A DNA stretch of 64,000 bases from Adineta ricciae (taxonomy: Eukaryota > Rotifera > Eurotatoria > Adinetida > Adinetidae), in the NCBI GenBank assembly GCA_905250025.1, contig CAJNOJ010000031.1, positions 248,001 to 312,000 on the forward strand, written 5' to 3'. Below, one piece after another: positions 23,379-33,680 of this stretch. Numbering within the stretch: position 1 is the first letter of the stretch; the number at the start of each line of letters is the position of its first letter. The notes under the pieces are model-generated. The model was not told where the DNA came from. It ran no database searches and saw only the letters and a list, made by a program, of their open reading frames with translations. The translations under genes and the position numbers were made by a program.

Positions 23379-23871
23379 TGTTAGATGAAAATCGATCAGC
23401 TCGATGCAATGCAATAACACAACACGATCGAGAGAAGAAAGAATCGGATCAAATCAAAATAAAGATGGACAATGAATGGATAGACAATGAAGCCAATCAG
23501 AAGAAAGCTTATAAGATGAAGTATCAATACACTCGCAGTTTTTGTATTTCTATGTGAATGTGCTTGAGAAAAGATACTTCTGTTTTTACATTACGATCAA
23601 TTGTGTGATTTTTTCTGTTATTTGTACGACATCTATAGATTTAATGTCTAGCGCTGTATCTAAGTTGCTCTTTAATCCACTAATTGAAGTTGCCTGTTGC
23701 ATATGACTCGAATTTTTCATTCTTATTCTTAGTTATAAATAAAACACCATACATAGTCGTATTCTCTTCAGTTATTTTGTTGAAAAGAGCAAAATACGTA
23801 GAATGACTCATTGACATTTCATTTTTATTTATTTTTCACATAGGTAAATTGATTAACACAACTGTAAAGAA
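23379..23871. promoter_or_regulatory. head-to-head intergenic region, RED/IK and TOLLIP
   Basis: About 490 bases between two divergent genes must carry both promoters. A pyrimidine tract plus AG (tttttcacatag, ending at 23843) lies 28 bases before the TOLLIP ATG and looks like a 3' splice site for a 5' UTR exon or a trans-spliced leader. A short open frame at 23351-23557 has no family resemblance. Confidence 0.4.
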
Positions 23872-25250
23872 ATGGCCTCAGCCGCTGCGTCGTCAAACTA
23901 TAATGCTTCTGCTGGTGCAGCAAGTTATGCAACTACAAATCCGTCCAATGATGACAGAGGACCAAAGTTTAACGAATATCGATCGCGGGTACGACAATGA
24001 TTTAGTTATTTCACTGAAAAAAACACCAGCGATTTCTATAGGTTATGCTTGGAGATCTTCCTCAAGATTTCCTTCGCATTCAACTTGTACAAGCACAAAT
24101 TTTCGATCCAATGGGGCATGGTATGAGACAACAAGGCTATGGATCCGCTCCACATCCTCAACAACTTCAACAAAATCCAAATTTCCTTGGTTATTTTACA
24201 TTGACCATTGCCGAGGTATGTCCAAGCATATATCATGTTCAGTTAGAAGAAGAGATTTAATTCGTATTTTTCTTTCAGGCGAAATTGATCAAAAGTGCTG
24301 GCTTATTGGGTTTAATCAAAATGGATCCGTATGTTAGCTTTCGTATTGGCCACGTTTCATACGATACACAGACAGCCAGTGGCGGTGGAAAAAATCCTCA
24401 ATGGAAAGCATCATATCGCATGTATGATATCTGTCGAATAAAGTTCATATTTGAGAAGTCATTTCTTTTATATTCTAGTAATTTATTCAAAGGAATGGAC
24501 AAAATACATTTGATAGTCTATGATCAGGTAAATTTCGATGATCGTGTACGAGTTTTATTGTTTCTATTTAATGAATCATGTAGCGAAACTTTACCGAAGA
24601 TAGTTTCATCGGAGAATGTGAAGTAACAATCCCACGGGAGGTCATAGAAGGTGAAACTCGGCAACAGTGGTACCAATTAATGGGCCGACAAGCAAACGCA
24701 AATGAAATTCAAGGTGATATTCTGATAATTATGAGTTTCATGGTAAGTATTTACAAAACACCAAGAGAAACATTTTTGAAAAAGCAAAATTCAAACGCTT
24801 TTTTATTAAATCTGCCATTGTTATAATAGCCGAAAACTAACCAAGATCCAAATGAGCTTCATAATGCAGTGCGTATATTCATATTGTATAATCACATCCT
24901 TCTCTATTTTCTCTTCAGATTTTTCTCATATTTCTAAATTCGTTTTATTTCTTTTGTAGCCTGTAAGATCATCCCATCCAACTACACCTGCAAATGGAGC
25001 GACTTCTACACCTGCGGGAAATGCAACTGGTTCTACTCAACCTGCTCCGCATGCGACTGAACAGTCAGCAGCACAGCATTCTCCATCAGTCACACCAAAA
25101 CCACCACCACTGCCTTATTCTGAAGATGATATTCGAACGGTAAAAGAAATGTTTCCAAATGTCGATGAACATTTCATATCTGAACTACTCAAACAACATG
25201 GCGGAAACAAAGATCTTGTTGTCAACCATCTTTTACAAAACGCTGTTTAA
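23872..25250 (+). CDS. TOLLIP: Toll-interacting protein TOLLIP (C2 and CUE domains)
   Basis: Adaptor of endosomal sorting and Toll/IL-1 signalling: the C2 domain binds phosphoinositides and the CUE domain binds ubiquitin. Exons are 23872-23988, 24042-24215, 24279-24421, 24479-24527, 24584-24742, 24830-24868 and 24960-25250, giving 323 residues (human has 274). Seen: a Ser/Ala/Asn-rich N-terminus not found in human, the conserved VMLGDLPQDFLRI block (human IGELPQDFLRI), a C2 domain with LTIAEAKLIK, MDPYVSFRIG and KNPQWKAS, then EDSFIGECEVTIPREV. A Pro/Thr/Ala-rich linker precedes a C-terminal CUE domain (SEDDIRTVKEMFPNVDEHFI .. GGNKDLVVNHLLQ) with the MFP and di-Leu ubiquitin-contact motifs. 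AATAAA at 25548-25553. Confidence 0.93.
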
Positions 25251-25746
25251 GCATTGACCGTATTTTTTTTATTTGCAACTAAAGTCCAGCATAAATCATT
25301 ATTTATGTGTATGCATGTACAAATGCTTTCTTTGTTTCTCCTTCTTCTTATTTCTCAATGCTTTTAACAAAAGACAAGACAATATTTCATTGACATATAT
25401 GTATTTCTAATCGAACAAGTATGCCATGCCAATCATACTAATCCCTATTTTAGATGGACATATCTCCATGAAAAAATATACTCGATAATTAAAGATGCCG
25501 TCACTATTGTAATATTAATTGGCTTGCTTTAATGATCTTTTTATTAAAATAAAATATCTTGTAAGAAAAGTACGATGTGACTTGAATAGTATTGCTTATA
25601 ATGAATGAAATCGAGACACATTAATCATCGATTTGGATAGATTGCTATTTATACGTTTGATCAAGACAATGTTTAGTAGACAAGAAATTTCGAGTAGATT
25701 GTCAAGGTGTTTCTTTGTTTCCAGATAATTTATTTTTTTAGGTATC
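25251..25746. other. intergenic TOLLIP to orphan gene
   Basis: Holds the TOLLIP 3' UTR with AATAAA at 25548-25553. A pyrimidine-rich tract ending in AG at 25740-25741 lies only five bases before the next ATG. A second acceptor-like tttccag ends at about 25723. Both resemble 3' splice sites. Confidence 0.4.
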
Positions 25747-26712
25747 ATGAGCAGTACTTCATCCGCTTCTTCCTCATCGTCGTCAAATAGAAATCATCAA
25801 AAGACATGTGCATTTACCGACAGAAATCGCACTCGATTTGCTCCCGAAAGATCTTCATGTTCACGAGTGAATCAAAGATTTAATTCAAATTCCGTTGCTT
25901 TAAATGATCTAATGAAACTCGATCAACTCGTTGACACTTTAAAATCTTTGAAACGTCTTATATCACATTATTTCGATCAAATATCGAAACAAGGTGAATC
26001 AACATTAGCTGGCGATGTGCGACGTGTTTATCGACGTGTGCTACTTCTTTATGTAAAATACCGTCGACGACAAAACTATGAAAAGCGTCGTTTGAAACAA
26101 CCGATCCATAAGTCTGACGACGAAGATCAAGTAGAAGACGGTGATGTAGATAATAAGAATTTGAGTTATTCGAATGTTGAAACAAGCGCGATACCAACAT
26201 GGACAATGAAGAAAATTGTTAGTTCACAAAGTTTATCGTTCACACGCGCAGGTTTTGATGCTGATCATGATGGAATTGAAGATTTTGACGAAATAGCTCT
26301 AGCTGCAACACGTGATGTGGCAAATGTACAAAATCATTGTGTAAGATTATTACTAAGTGATCATCAAATGAAACTACCTGTTTATGGTTTACAAACACGT
26401 TGGGATAGTGAAATACCAAAACAACATAGACAGATGCAAACGCCGATAATATCAGTAGCAACATCGTCGAATCATACTCGAATTGAAGTTATTAAGAAGA
26501 CGGGAACCAAACCACTTAACACATTACCTGTAACATCATCTTCTCTACCGGTTCCTACGCCTGTTGTAACGTCACCCACAACAAGTGAACAGGAACTATT
26601 TCTCGGCTCATTAGCTCGTCAACTCAACGAACAGACATGGCAACAACTTCGCTCCATATTTGACAATTTAAATTCTCAAAAATCATCATCATTGGATAAT
26701 TCTCAACTATAG
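25747..26712 (+). CDS. unrecognised 321-residue single-exon protein with an EF-hand-like calcium loop
   Basis: I do not recognise this gene. It is an uninterrupted ATG-to-stop frame in a region where neighbours have many introns. Seen: a Ser-rich start (MSSTSSASSSSSS), a helical basic segment (LVDTLKSLKRLISHYFD .. VRRVYRRVLLLYVKYRRR, about residues 60-120), an acidic patch (DDEDQVEDGDVD), the short loop DADHDGIEDFDE at residues 171-182, then a Pro/Thr/Ser/Val-rich region and a final helical LGSLARQLNEQTWQQLRSIF. The loop fits the DxDxDGxxDxxE pattern of EF-hand, dockerin or thrombospondin-type-3 calcium sites, but only one copy exists. No signal peptide or membrane segment. Likely nuclear or cytosolic; function unknown. 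Confidence 0.7.
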   Translation: MSSTSSASSSSSSNRNHQKTCAFTDRNRTRFAPERSSCSRVNQRFNSNSVALNDLMKLDQLVDTLKSLKRLISHYFDQISKQGESTLAGDVRRVYRRVLLLYVKYRRRQNYEKRRLKQPIHKSDDEDQVEDGDVDNKNLSYSNVETSAIPTWTMKKIVSSQSLSFTRAGFDADHDGIEDFDEIALAATRDVANVQNHCVRLLLSDHQMKLPVYGLQTRWDSEIPKQHRQMQTPIISVATSSNHTRIEVIKKTGTKPLNTLPVTSSSLPVPTPVVTSPTTSEQELFLGSLARQLNEQTWQQLRSIFDNLNSQKSSSLDNSQL

Positions 26713-27329
26713 ATCCTACAAAATAATCGCAAAGCTCTACATATGTGAATTTGAGTTCATCGAAACTGATATGATATATACCATATATAAACTAACTGTT
26801 TTTCTATATGTTGTTCAATGTAAGTTCTTTTTCCGTTTCATGTTGTTCGAAGTTCATTTCGATATTAAACATTATGGTGTGAACAACTATCACGAAAATA
26901 CTTTTCAGGCTTTGAGTTCATCTCAATTGAGAAAAAGAGAAGATGTCAGTAGAAAACAATAAAATTTCACAAACGATCGATGAATAATTCTCGTATTTGA
27001 CTAATTCTGTCATTCTAAAAGATTGAAATTGTTTCAACAAAAGCCAACATGATTGGTTATTCATTGTTTATACATACATATGTACAAGCAGGATTAAAGT
27101 TAAAGTCATTGGAATATTTTACTTTTCTCTTCTCGTTCTTTCTCTCTTTATTTCGATATTTTCTTTTCTATATTATGTATACACATATGTAGAAGGATTT
27201 TTTCCTTGTCATAGTCATAGACGTGCTTGAGCGTTTGAAGTAAACGGCTTCGTGACGTCAGTTTATTATGCAAAGAAAAAAAGTTAAATCACAAAAGCTT
27301 TTCTTTTTTTCAGAACAACATACAGTCAA
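26713..27329. other. intergenic orphan gene to AF9/ENL
   Basis: AT- and pyrimidine-rich, with no gene seen. A strong polypyrimidine tract ending in CAG (27303-27313) lies 17 bases before the AF9/ENL ATG and resembles a 3' splice site for a leader or UTR exon. Confidence 0.4.
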
Positions 27330-30066
27330 ATGATTGATCAGAACAGCATGGCTGAGGTTTGTTCTTACTTCAACAATTTATAGAAAAGATATTACAAATC
27401 GATGTCTTCTTGTTTATTATACAGACGATCGAAATTTGTTTTGAAGTTGGGCATAGCTCATCAATTCGTTCGAAACCAACAACAAATCATAATCCACCAC
27501 GTACACACGACTGGAAAATCTTTGTACGTTCGGCAGAGATTCATGGCGATCTAAATTGTTTAATACAACGTTGTGTGTTTCATCTACATCCAGAATTTCC
27601 CAATCCTGTGCGAGGTAAACATTCTCTCCATTGAAGTACGCGCCTTAATCGAAAAATTTCATACAGAATTGTTTACGACACCATTTGCTGTACAAGAAAA
27701 TGGTTATGCTGGCTTTTGTTTGGTAAAATTGATTTGTTTTGTTACGTTTGACAATGATATGTATTTTTGATTGTAGCCCATTGAAATTTATTTTAAAACC
27801 AAAAGAGAACCAAGGAAATTTTTGATAGAGTACGATCTTGATCTACATCAAAATGTTGATGGACAGCCTTCGCGACAAAAAGAAAGTTATCTACGAAAAT
27901 ATCGTTGCAGTTTTCGCGATCCGGATCCGGAATTTCGCGAAAAACTACTTGCAGCTGGCGGCGTAAGTTAATATATTGTTTTTGTGTCTATTTTCTACGC
28001 AAATACGTGGGCGAAGGTTCTTATCAAGGTTTGTTTTTTTCCCACGGACGAAAAGCCTCATGCATTGACGTCATCACTGTGTTTATCACATTTTCTTCAA
28101 CACAAGAAAAAGTTTGCTTTTGTATTAAACAATCGGGAGAATGAAAAGAGAAATACATAGGTCAGCTGTTTACTATGACTCATGGAGAAAAAGTAAATTT
28201 ATATCATGCCGATTTCTACCTTATGTATCCTATTTGAAAAATAGTCGTTTTGGAGAATCTCCAACATAATTATGAGTGAAAAGATTAAGAAACGTCGAAA
28301 TGTTTGTCGATTAACTGTTGTTGTAAGAATTAACTTCATTAACTTAGCATCCATGTATGGTTTTTCTTTATAGAAAATAGTCGATAGTGGTCCAATTCCA
28401 TCAAATCATGCTGATTCGGATGATGAACAAATCTCGTCACGTGATCACATAACTCGTCAATCACCACAACAGAAACGACCAATTTCACCCACGCCGACAT
28501 TAAATATTGCGCATAAAAAACTTCGACTTGAGCAAACAACAAATTCTGTTCAGAAAAAACCAGTACAATCGCTGACAAAATCTGAAAACTCTAGTAAAAC
28601 AACGGCAAATACGAAAAAACCCAAATTAGCATTATGTAAAGCATCATCTATAACAGAAGAGAAAGTATCGAAGTCTTCATCAGTAAAAGAATCGAATCAA
28701 TCATCAATTGTCAATGACAAATCGAAAAGTACACACAAAAATCTCTCCGTACATTGAAATATCGTTTTGAATTCATCTAAATATTCAGATTCATCATTAT
28801 CAAAGCCGCCTTCATCAATGAAATTAGTTAAATCTCATTCAATGAACGATGTGAAATCTTCTAGTCAATCCATTCCGAATTCTACTAAGAAAAAAGAACT
28901 TGTTGTTTTTTCGCCACCGAAATCTAAACCAATCAGTAATTCTCAGCCTGCAGTTAAAAAGTCAATCACGAAGAATCCACCAAAAACATCGATTAAAACC
29001 GAACAGCTATCGACATCAATCGTGAAATCCCCTTCTACTATCGTACTTAAACAAGAAACAGCCTCACAATCATCAACAAATAATATTCCTTCGAGTAATG
29101 CAAAGCCATCGACGTCACTTAACACTCTGAAAAAGATCCCGAAGAAGCCTGTCTCATCATCAACACCATCTGCAGAAAAACAATCACGTTTATCCATGCC
29201 AACTTCATCATTAAAGCCAACTTCGACTCGGGTATTTAAAAATACTTTGATAACTTCTGTCATATATAGTTTTTCTTTCCGGATTACTTAACAGGAATTG
29301 CAAAGACAAACCTCATTATCATCAAAACCTAAATCAAGTATAAAACGCGAACATTCTTTGCCAACTATTAGTACTGTCAGTAGTAAGAAACAATCAGAAA
29401 AGAGTAAGATTGTTAAAGGTAATAAATAACCATTTCATTCCGAACGATAATCACATGAATCTCTTTAATTTAGATTCTAAATTATCATGTTCAAAGCAAT
29501 CTAATCTACCTCCATCGTCATTGCATTCTCACTCATTAGTATCTACTGAACCCTCAGTAGTTTTCTCAACACCGCCAGCTATTGATACATCTCAATCATC
29601 GACTGTGAAATCACCTTCTGTTCAAGTATTCCCAACTGAAGATCCACTATTACCATCTTCTATGGATATCGATACACAATTATCAGATAAATCCAGTCCA
29701 CATGAACAAACTTTGACCAAAGCTACTGTTAATCAGATGTATTATTCTGATCAGTCAGAAGATCCAAATGATAGTGAAAGTTCTGAGGAGGAAAATGAAG
29801 ATGAAGATGAAGACGAAGAAGATTTACCTAGTAGTCTTACTAATGATGATCTACGGTACAAGCTTATTTATATTTATAATCGATTTCAACTAAATTCAAT
29901 GAATGATCTTATTATCTTTGTTCGATTTTTTAAACGACATCAATTAATTGATATATCAACATTATCAATGACGAAGAAATCTGACGAAATGTTTACTTAT
30001 GACCTATTTTCTCTTAGTCCATCACATATCGGTGAATTAGCTAATGATCTTGGTTATACAAATTGA
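27330..30066 (+). CDS. AF9/ENL homologue: YEATS domain plus C-terminal AHD
   Basis: Homologue of MLLT1 (ENL)/MLLT3 (AF9), a chromatin reader that recognises acylated lysine and links the super elongation complex and DOT1L. Exons are 27330-27356, 27425-27614, 27667-27722, 27777-27962, 28374-28728, 28789-29231, 29295-29418 and 29474-30066, giving 657 residues. The third exon was placed at CAG 27664-27666 because the loop length then equals that of AF9. Seen: YEATS domain (THDWKIFVRSAE, FHLHPEFPNP, QENGYAGFCLPIEIYFK, FREKLLAAGG), a long Ser/Lys-rich disordered linker, a Glu/Asp run (EENEDEDEDEEDLP), and a C-terminal ANC1-homology domain with the typical YDLFSLSPSHIGELANDL. The aromatic-cage His, Phe and Tyr are kept, but AF9 Ser58 is Glu. 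The fifth intron site (donor GTACAC at 28729) was chosen by phase and is the least certain. The 411-base fourth intron is long for this window. Confidence 0.88.
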
Positions 30067-33000
30067 ACAGTGAAAAAACTTCGCACATACGTGAAGTTTA
30101 TTTCTGATTCTTTTTCTTCTTTCACTGTACGATTTTGATACTCGATCTACTTTATGAAGAAATTTGTCTTTCAGGCACGTATATAGTTCATAATTTAACA
30201 ATTGTGTTTAACATTTCAAGAAAAGGACATAGAAAAAAAAATGTTTATCTTGCTTTCTTTTTTGCTCTATTTATTCTATAAAACAAACGATTAATGAATA
30301 TAACTGTGCAATATTACGTCAGATTGTGATGTGAAAACTTGTCATCGATTAGCGAGAAAATCATTGACGGACGAAAAACTTCAAGGTGAAGAGTATTTCT
30401 ATATGAATCCATGTAAAAATGTTTTCTATAAGAACTATTGCTTGGTAACAATTGTTTACATGTGATGTTGGAAATAAATTTCATGAAAGATGTTCGAGTG
30501 TTTGATAATTTGAGCATTTGACAAAAGAATGAATCAATGCATCATTGAGAAAATCATCATAGCAACTCTGAGATATTCATAACTGTGAAAAAAGGTATAG
30601 AAATCGATTTCATTTCTCATGTTGAACTAGTTAATTTGTGTTCTCCTTTTTTTTTAACACCTCGTAACTAACGAGAAAAGTATTTAAAAAAAAGAAGCAT
30701 ATGTCTTCTTTGATTATTATTATTATATTTGCATCAACCCTTTCTATTTGACTTACGTTATCAGTCATTTATTTCTAACGATTTCTTTTGCGGTATTTAC
30801 TCAACAAGTATTTCTTATATCCAAGGAGTATTGACTGAAATAAAAGCAAAAAAAAACTGCAGAGAGAGAGAAACGAAAGAAATTTATGATACAACAACTT
30901 TTATATGTAGACAAAGTTTATCTGTCGTTAATAATAAACGGTTTTTTTTGTCTATTGTCTTTGAGAAAGTTTGTAATGACATTTATTTTCAAGTAGTTGC
31001 TACTTAGTTATAGAGATGAAGAAGGAAAATTTAAGTAACGATCACCGAAAAATAGTAATACGCAAAAGTATAACTATCGATGTTGACATTAGCTTCTTTA
31101 AATAGGCTTGTAAAGAAGAGAGTATTCTCTCGAATTGCAATGTGCAATCGAAAAAAAAAAAGAAATGTGAGTTTGTTTTACTCTGTTGTAGTGACGAGAA
31201 ATAGTTTCATGTAAATAAAAAACATTGCAGTTACAATTTATTAGATATTTCCATTGCATGAAATGATCATGGTAAGTCGAATACGCTTTTCTTTTTTTCA
31301 GTTTCAAATGAGAAATGAATTAGTTCGTCTATAATTGTTGGAAATTCATGTGATGATACATCGTAGGAGTTTTTTTTTTTTGAAATATAGTTGAAAGAGA
31401 TTTCGTGTGTTTTTTTTTTGTTCGATTATCGTTTCGTTTGATGACATTGAAGAATTCGAAATTAAAATAAACTTTCTCTTCATTTGTTATGCATGCATGT
31501 CTTTCGTATTCTCATTTAATTTTTTTCTTCTATAAATATTATTAATTTCCTAGAGAATGCCAATAAAAGATTGTTTCTTTTCTCAAAAAATAAACGTTCA
31601 ATAGTTTTTATTTTACTTCTTGACAATTCTATTCTTCTAATATATGTCGATAATACAGTTTATTTATATTACTGATGAATGAAAGTCTCGTTTTTCTTTT
31701 CCTTTTATAATCATCTCAAAGTTGAAAAATCAACAAAGAGCCAAACAAGTACGCATAGTCACACACGATATGAACTTGAGAAAAAGAAAAGAAGAAAGAG
31801 AACGAAGAAAGTGAAAATCCTATTAATACTTCTTGTTCAAAAGCGTGCCACATATAATAAAATGAAACGAGAGGAGAAGAAAAAAAAAATCTTCACAATC
31901 ATTTACCTATATTATCCTTAAAACAAAACTGCGCTCTCCATTCTCTGCTTCAACTTTTTCATATCCATTTTCATGTAAGTAACCGATTGAACTTATCAGA
32001 TTTTGCAAGTTAATTCTAATATTTTATTATGTCATTTATATGCAAACACCTCGTAAAGCAATTCAGGTCAGTTCTAGATAACAAGATAAATAAATGACTT
32101 TTAACGCAATCGAAAATGAATTTAAGCATTTATGTGCATCGATAAAATATTTAACTGGAGGACAAATCGAGTTAAAAGTTCTTTCGTACATGTCATAGTT
32201 TACACATACATTTCAAAATTTCTGCTTTTCACTATCACTTCATTCTGAACGTGTATATTAATCAGATTGGAATATATTTCTTTTTCATCGAGTTTCTTTT
32301 ATAAGATATTTAGTGAATATTCAAACATTTTGTTCTTTCATCGATTATCAACTTGAAAATTGAATTTATTTATATTAAAATATTCTTTTCGAACAATTGA
32401 GCACTTATCGCTCGCCATGACTTACAGATGTTGTTGTTGTTGTTGCTATATAGAAGTGTAACGATCATTTGTCTTGTTTAGAATTTAAATTAATCTTTTT
32501 CGCATTTTTCTTTCTCTTCCGTTTTTTTTTTCTTTTCTTACCTGAACAAAAAAAAACCAGTGAAGATAGAAAAACGACTAATGATAAGATAGACATTGTC
32601 GTCGTATATCATTTTCTCTTCTTTCCTCTTGACAACAGTCTGTCGTCACAGCACAGCATGCGCGTTCGATAGGATTGTGCTCTTAAGATGTTCTCTTCAT
32701 CGGCCGTTGAGAAGAACATTTATATTTTCGCGCGAGTAATTATCAGAATAAAATATACTAACAACGTTGCTATGCAGCTGAGCCTATATGTTGTCGTCGA
32801 GAGAAATGAGACGTTTATTCGTGTATAATAGAGAAGGTCCGCGTACTTTTAGACTTAGCATGCAAATAAAATGAAAGGAAAAAAAAAGGAGAGAACAACA
32901 AGAATGTATAGTTTAATTGCTACGCAAACAAATCGCTTACAAAAGCAACGGTTACGAGAATCGAATATTCAAGTAAGAAAGACATATCTTCAATTAAGTA

Positions 33001-33680
33001 CATGTCTGATAGCCTTTTTTTATTTCGTAAATGAATTGTATTGATTGTATTACTCAATGTTTGTGATCACTTACTATATATATATGGACGAAGGAGTTTT
33101 ATAAACTTAATATGTTAATGTTACGAATTTGAAAGAAGAAGAAGAAGAAAAATTTGAGATTTGTTTGTTTTTTTTACATCATACAGCGATGTTCATCTAA
33201 CGATTGATCATACTGATGTGAGCGCATTTTCTTTGCTTATAAAACAGTAATTTGGCAGCCTTATTACTAAATTTAGTATTCTTCTAGTAGATCACATTGG
33301 ATAGTTCAAGATGATGTTTGACAATATGTTACAAAGAACGTTTGTATTCTAAAGTACAAACAATAGATTTATTTCTATTCAACATGTAGAAATGATACCA
33401 TGATGTTATTACTATATTTAGTCTCTTGAAACCTTATAAAAGTTATGTGTTTTGCAATATCAGAAACTTTTTGTTCTTCTTCTCTAGATTTACACTTACC
33501 AATGACAATAACAACGACAAATACATCATTAAATTCAACATCACGACTACAACCCATTTCTTGTCTTAACACGCACTTTCTGGCCTCTCACCCTACATTA
33601 TCATAGTTTCATCATTCTATTCCCCTTCCTTTGTTGAATTCAATTCCAAATATTCATATTGACAGAATTCTTTTGACAAA
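30067..33680. other. 3.6 kb gene-free tract
   Basis: Strongly AT-rich with many poly-T and poly-A runs (for example near 30647-30656 and 31371-31380) and a short (GTT)n at about 32430-32445. Open frames are short and simple in composition. It should include the AF9/ENL 3' UTR and the promoter or 5' UTR of the doublecortin gene. I see no RNA gene or mobile element. Confidence 0.45.

Noticed and set aside
27637-27666. Alternative acceptor (AG at 27635-27636) for AF9/ENL exon 3, adding ten residues.
   Set aside because: The acceptor at 27664-27666 has a better pyrimidine context and gives exactly the AF9 loop length before the GYAGF motif.
28752-28805. Alternative AF9/ENL intron using GTACAT at 28752 and the AG before CCGCC.
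   Set aside because: It keeps frame, but the acceptor lacks a pyrimidine tract; the GTACAC (28729) to TTCAG (28788) pair is better. It remains possible.
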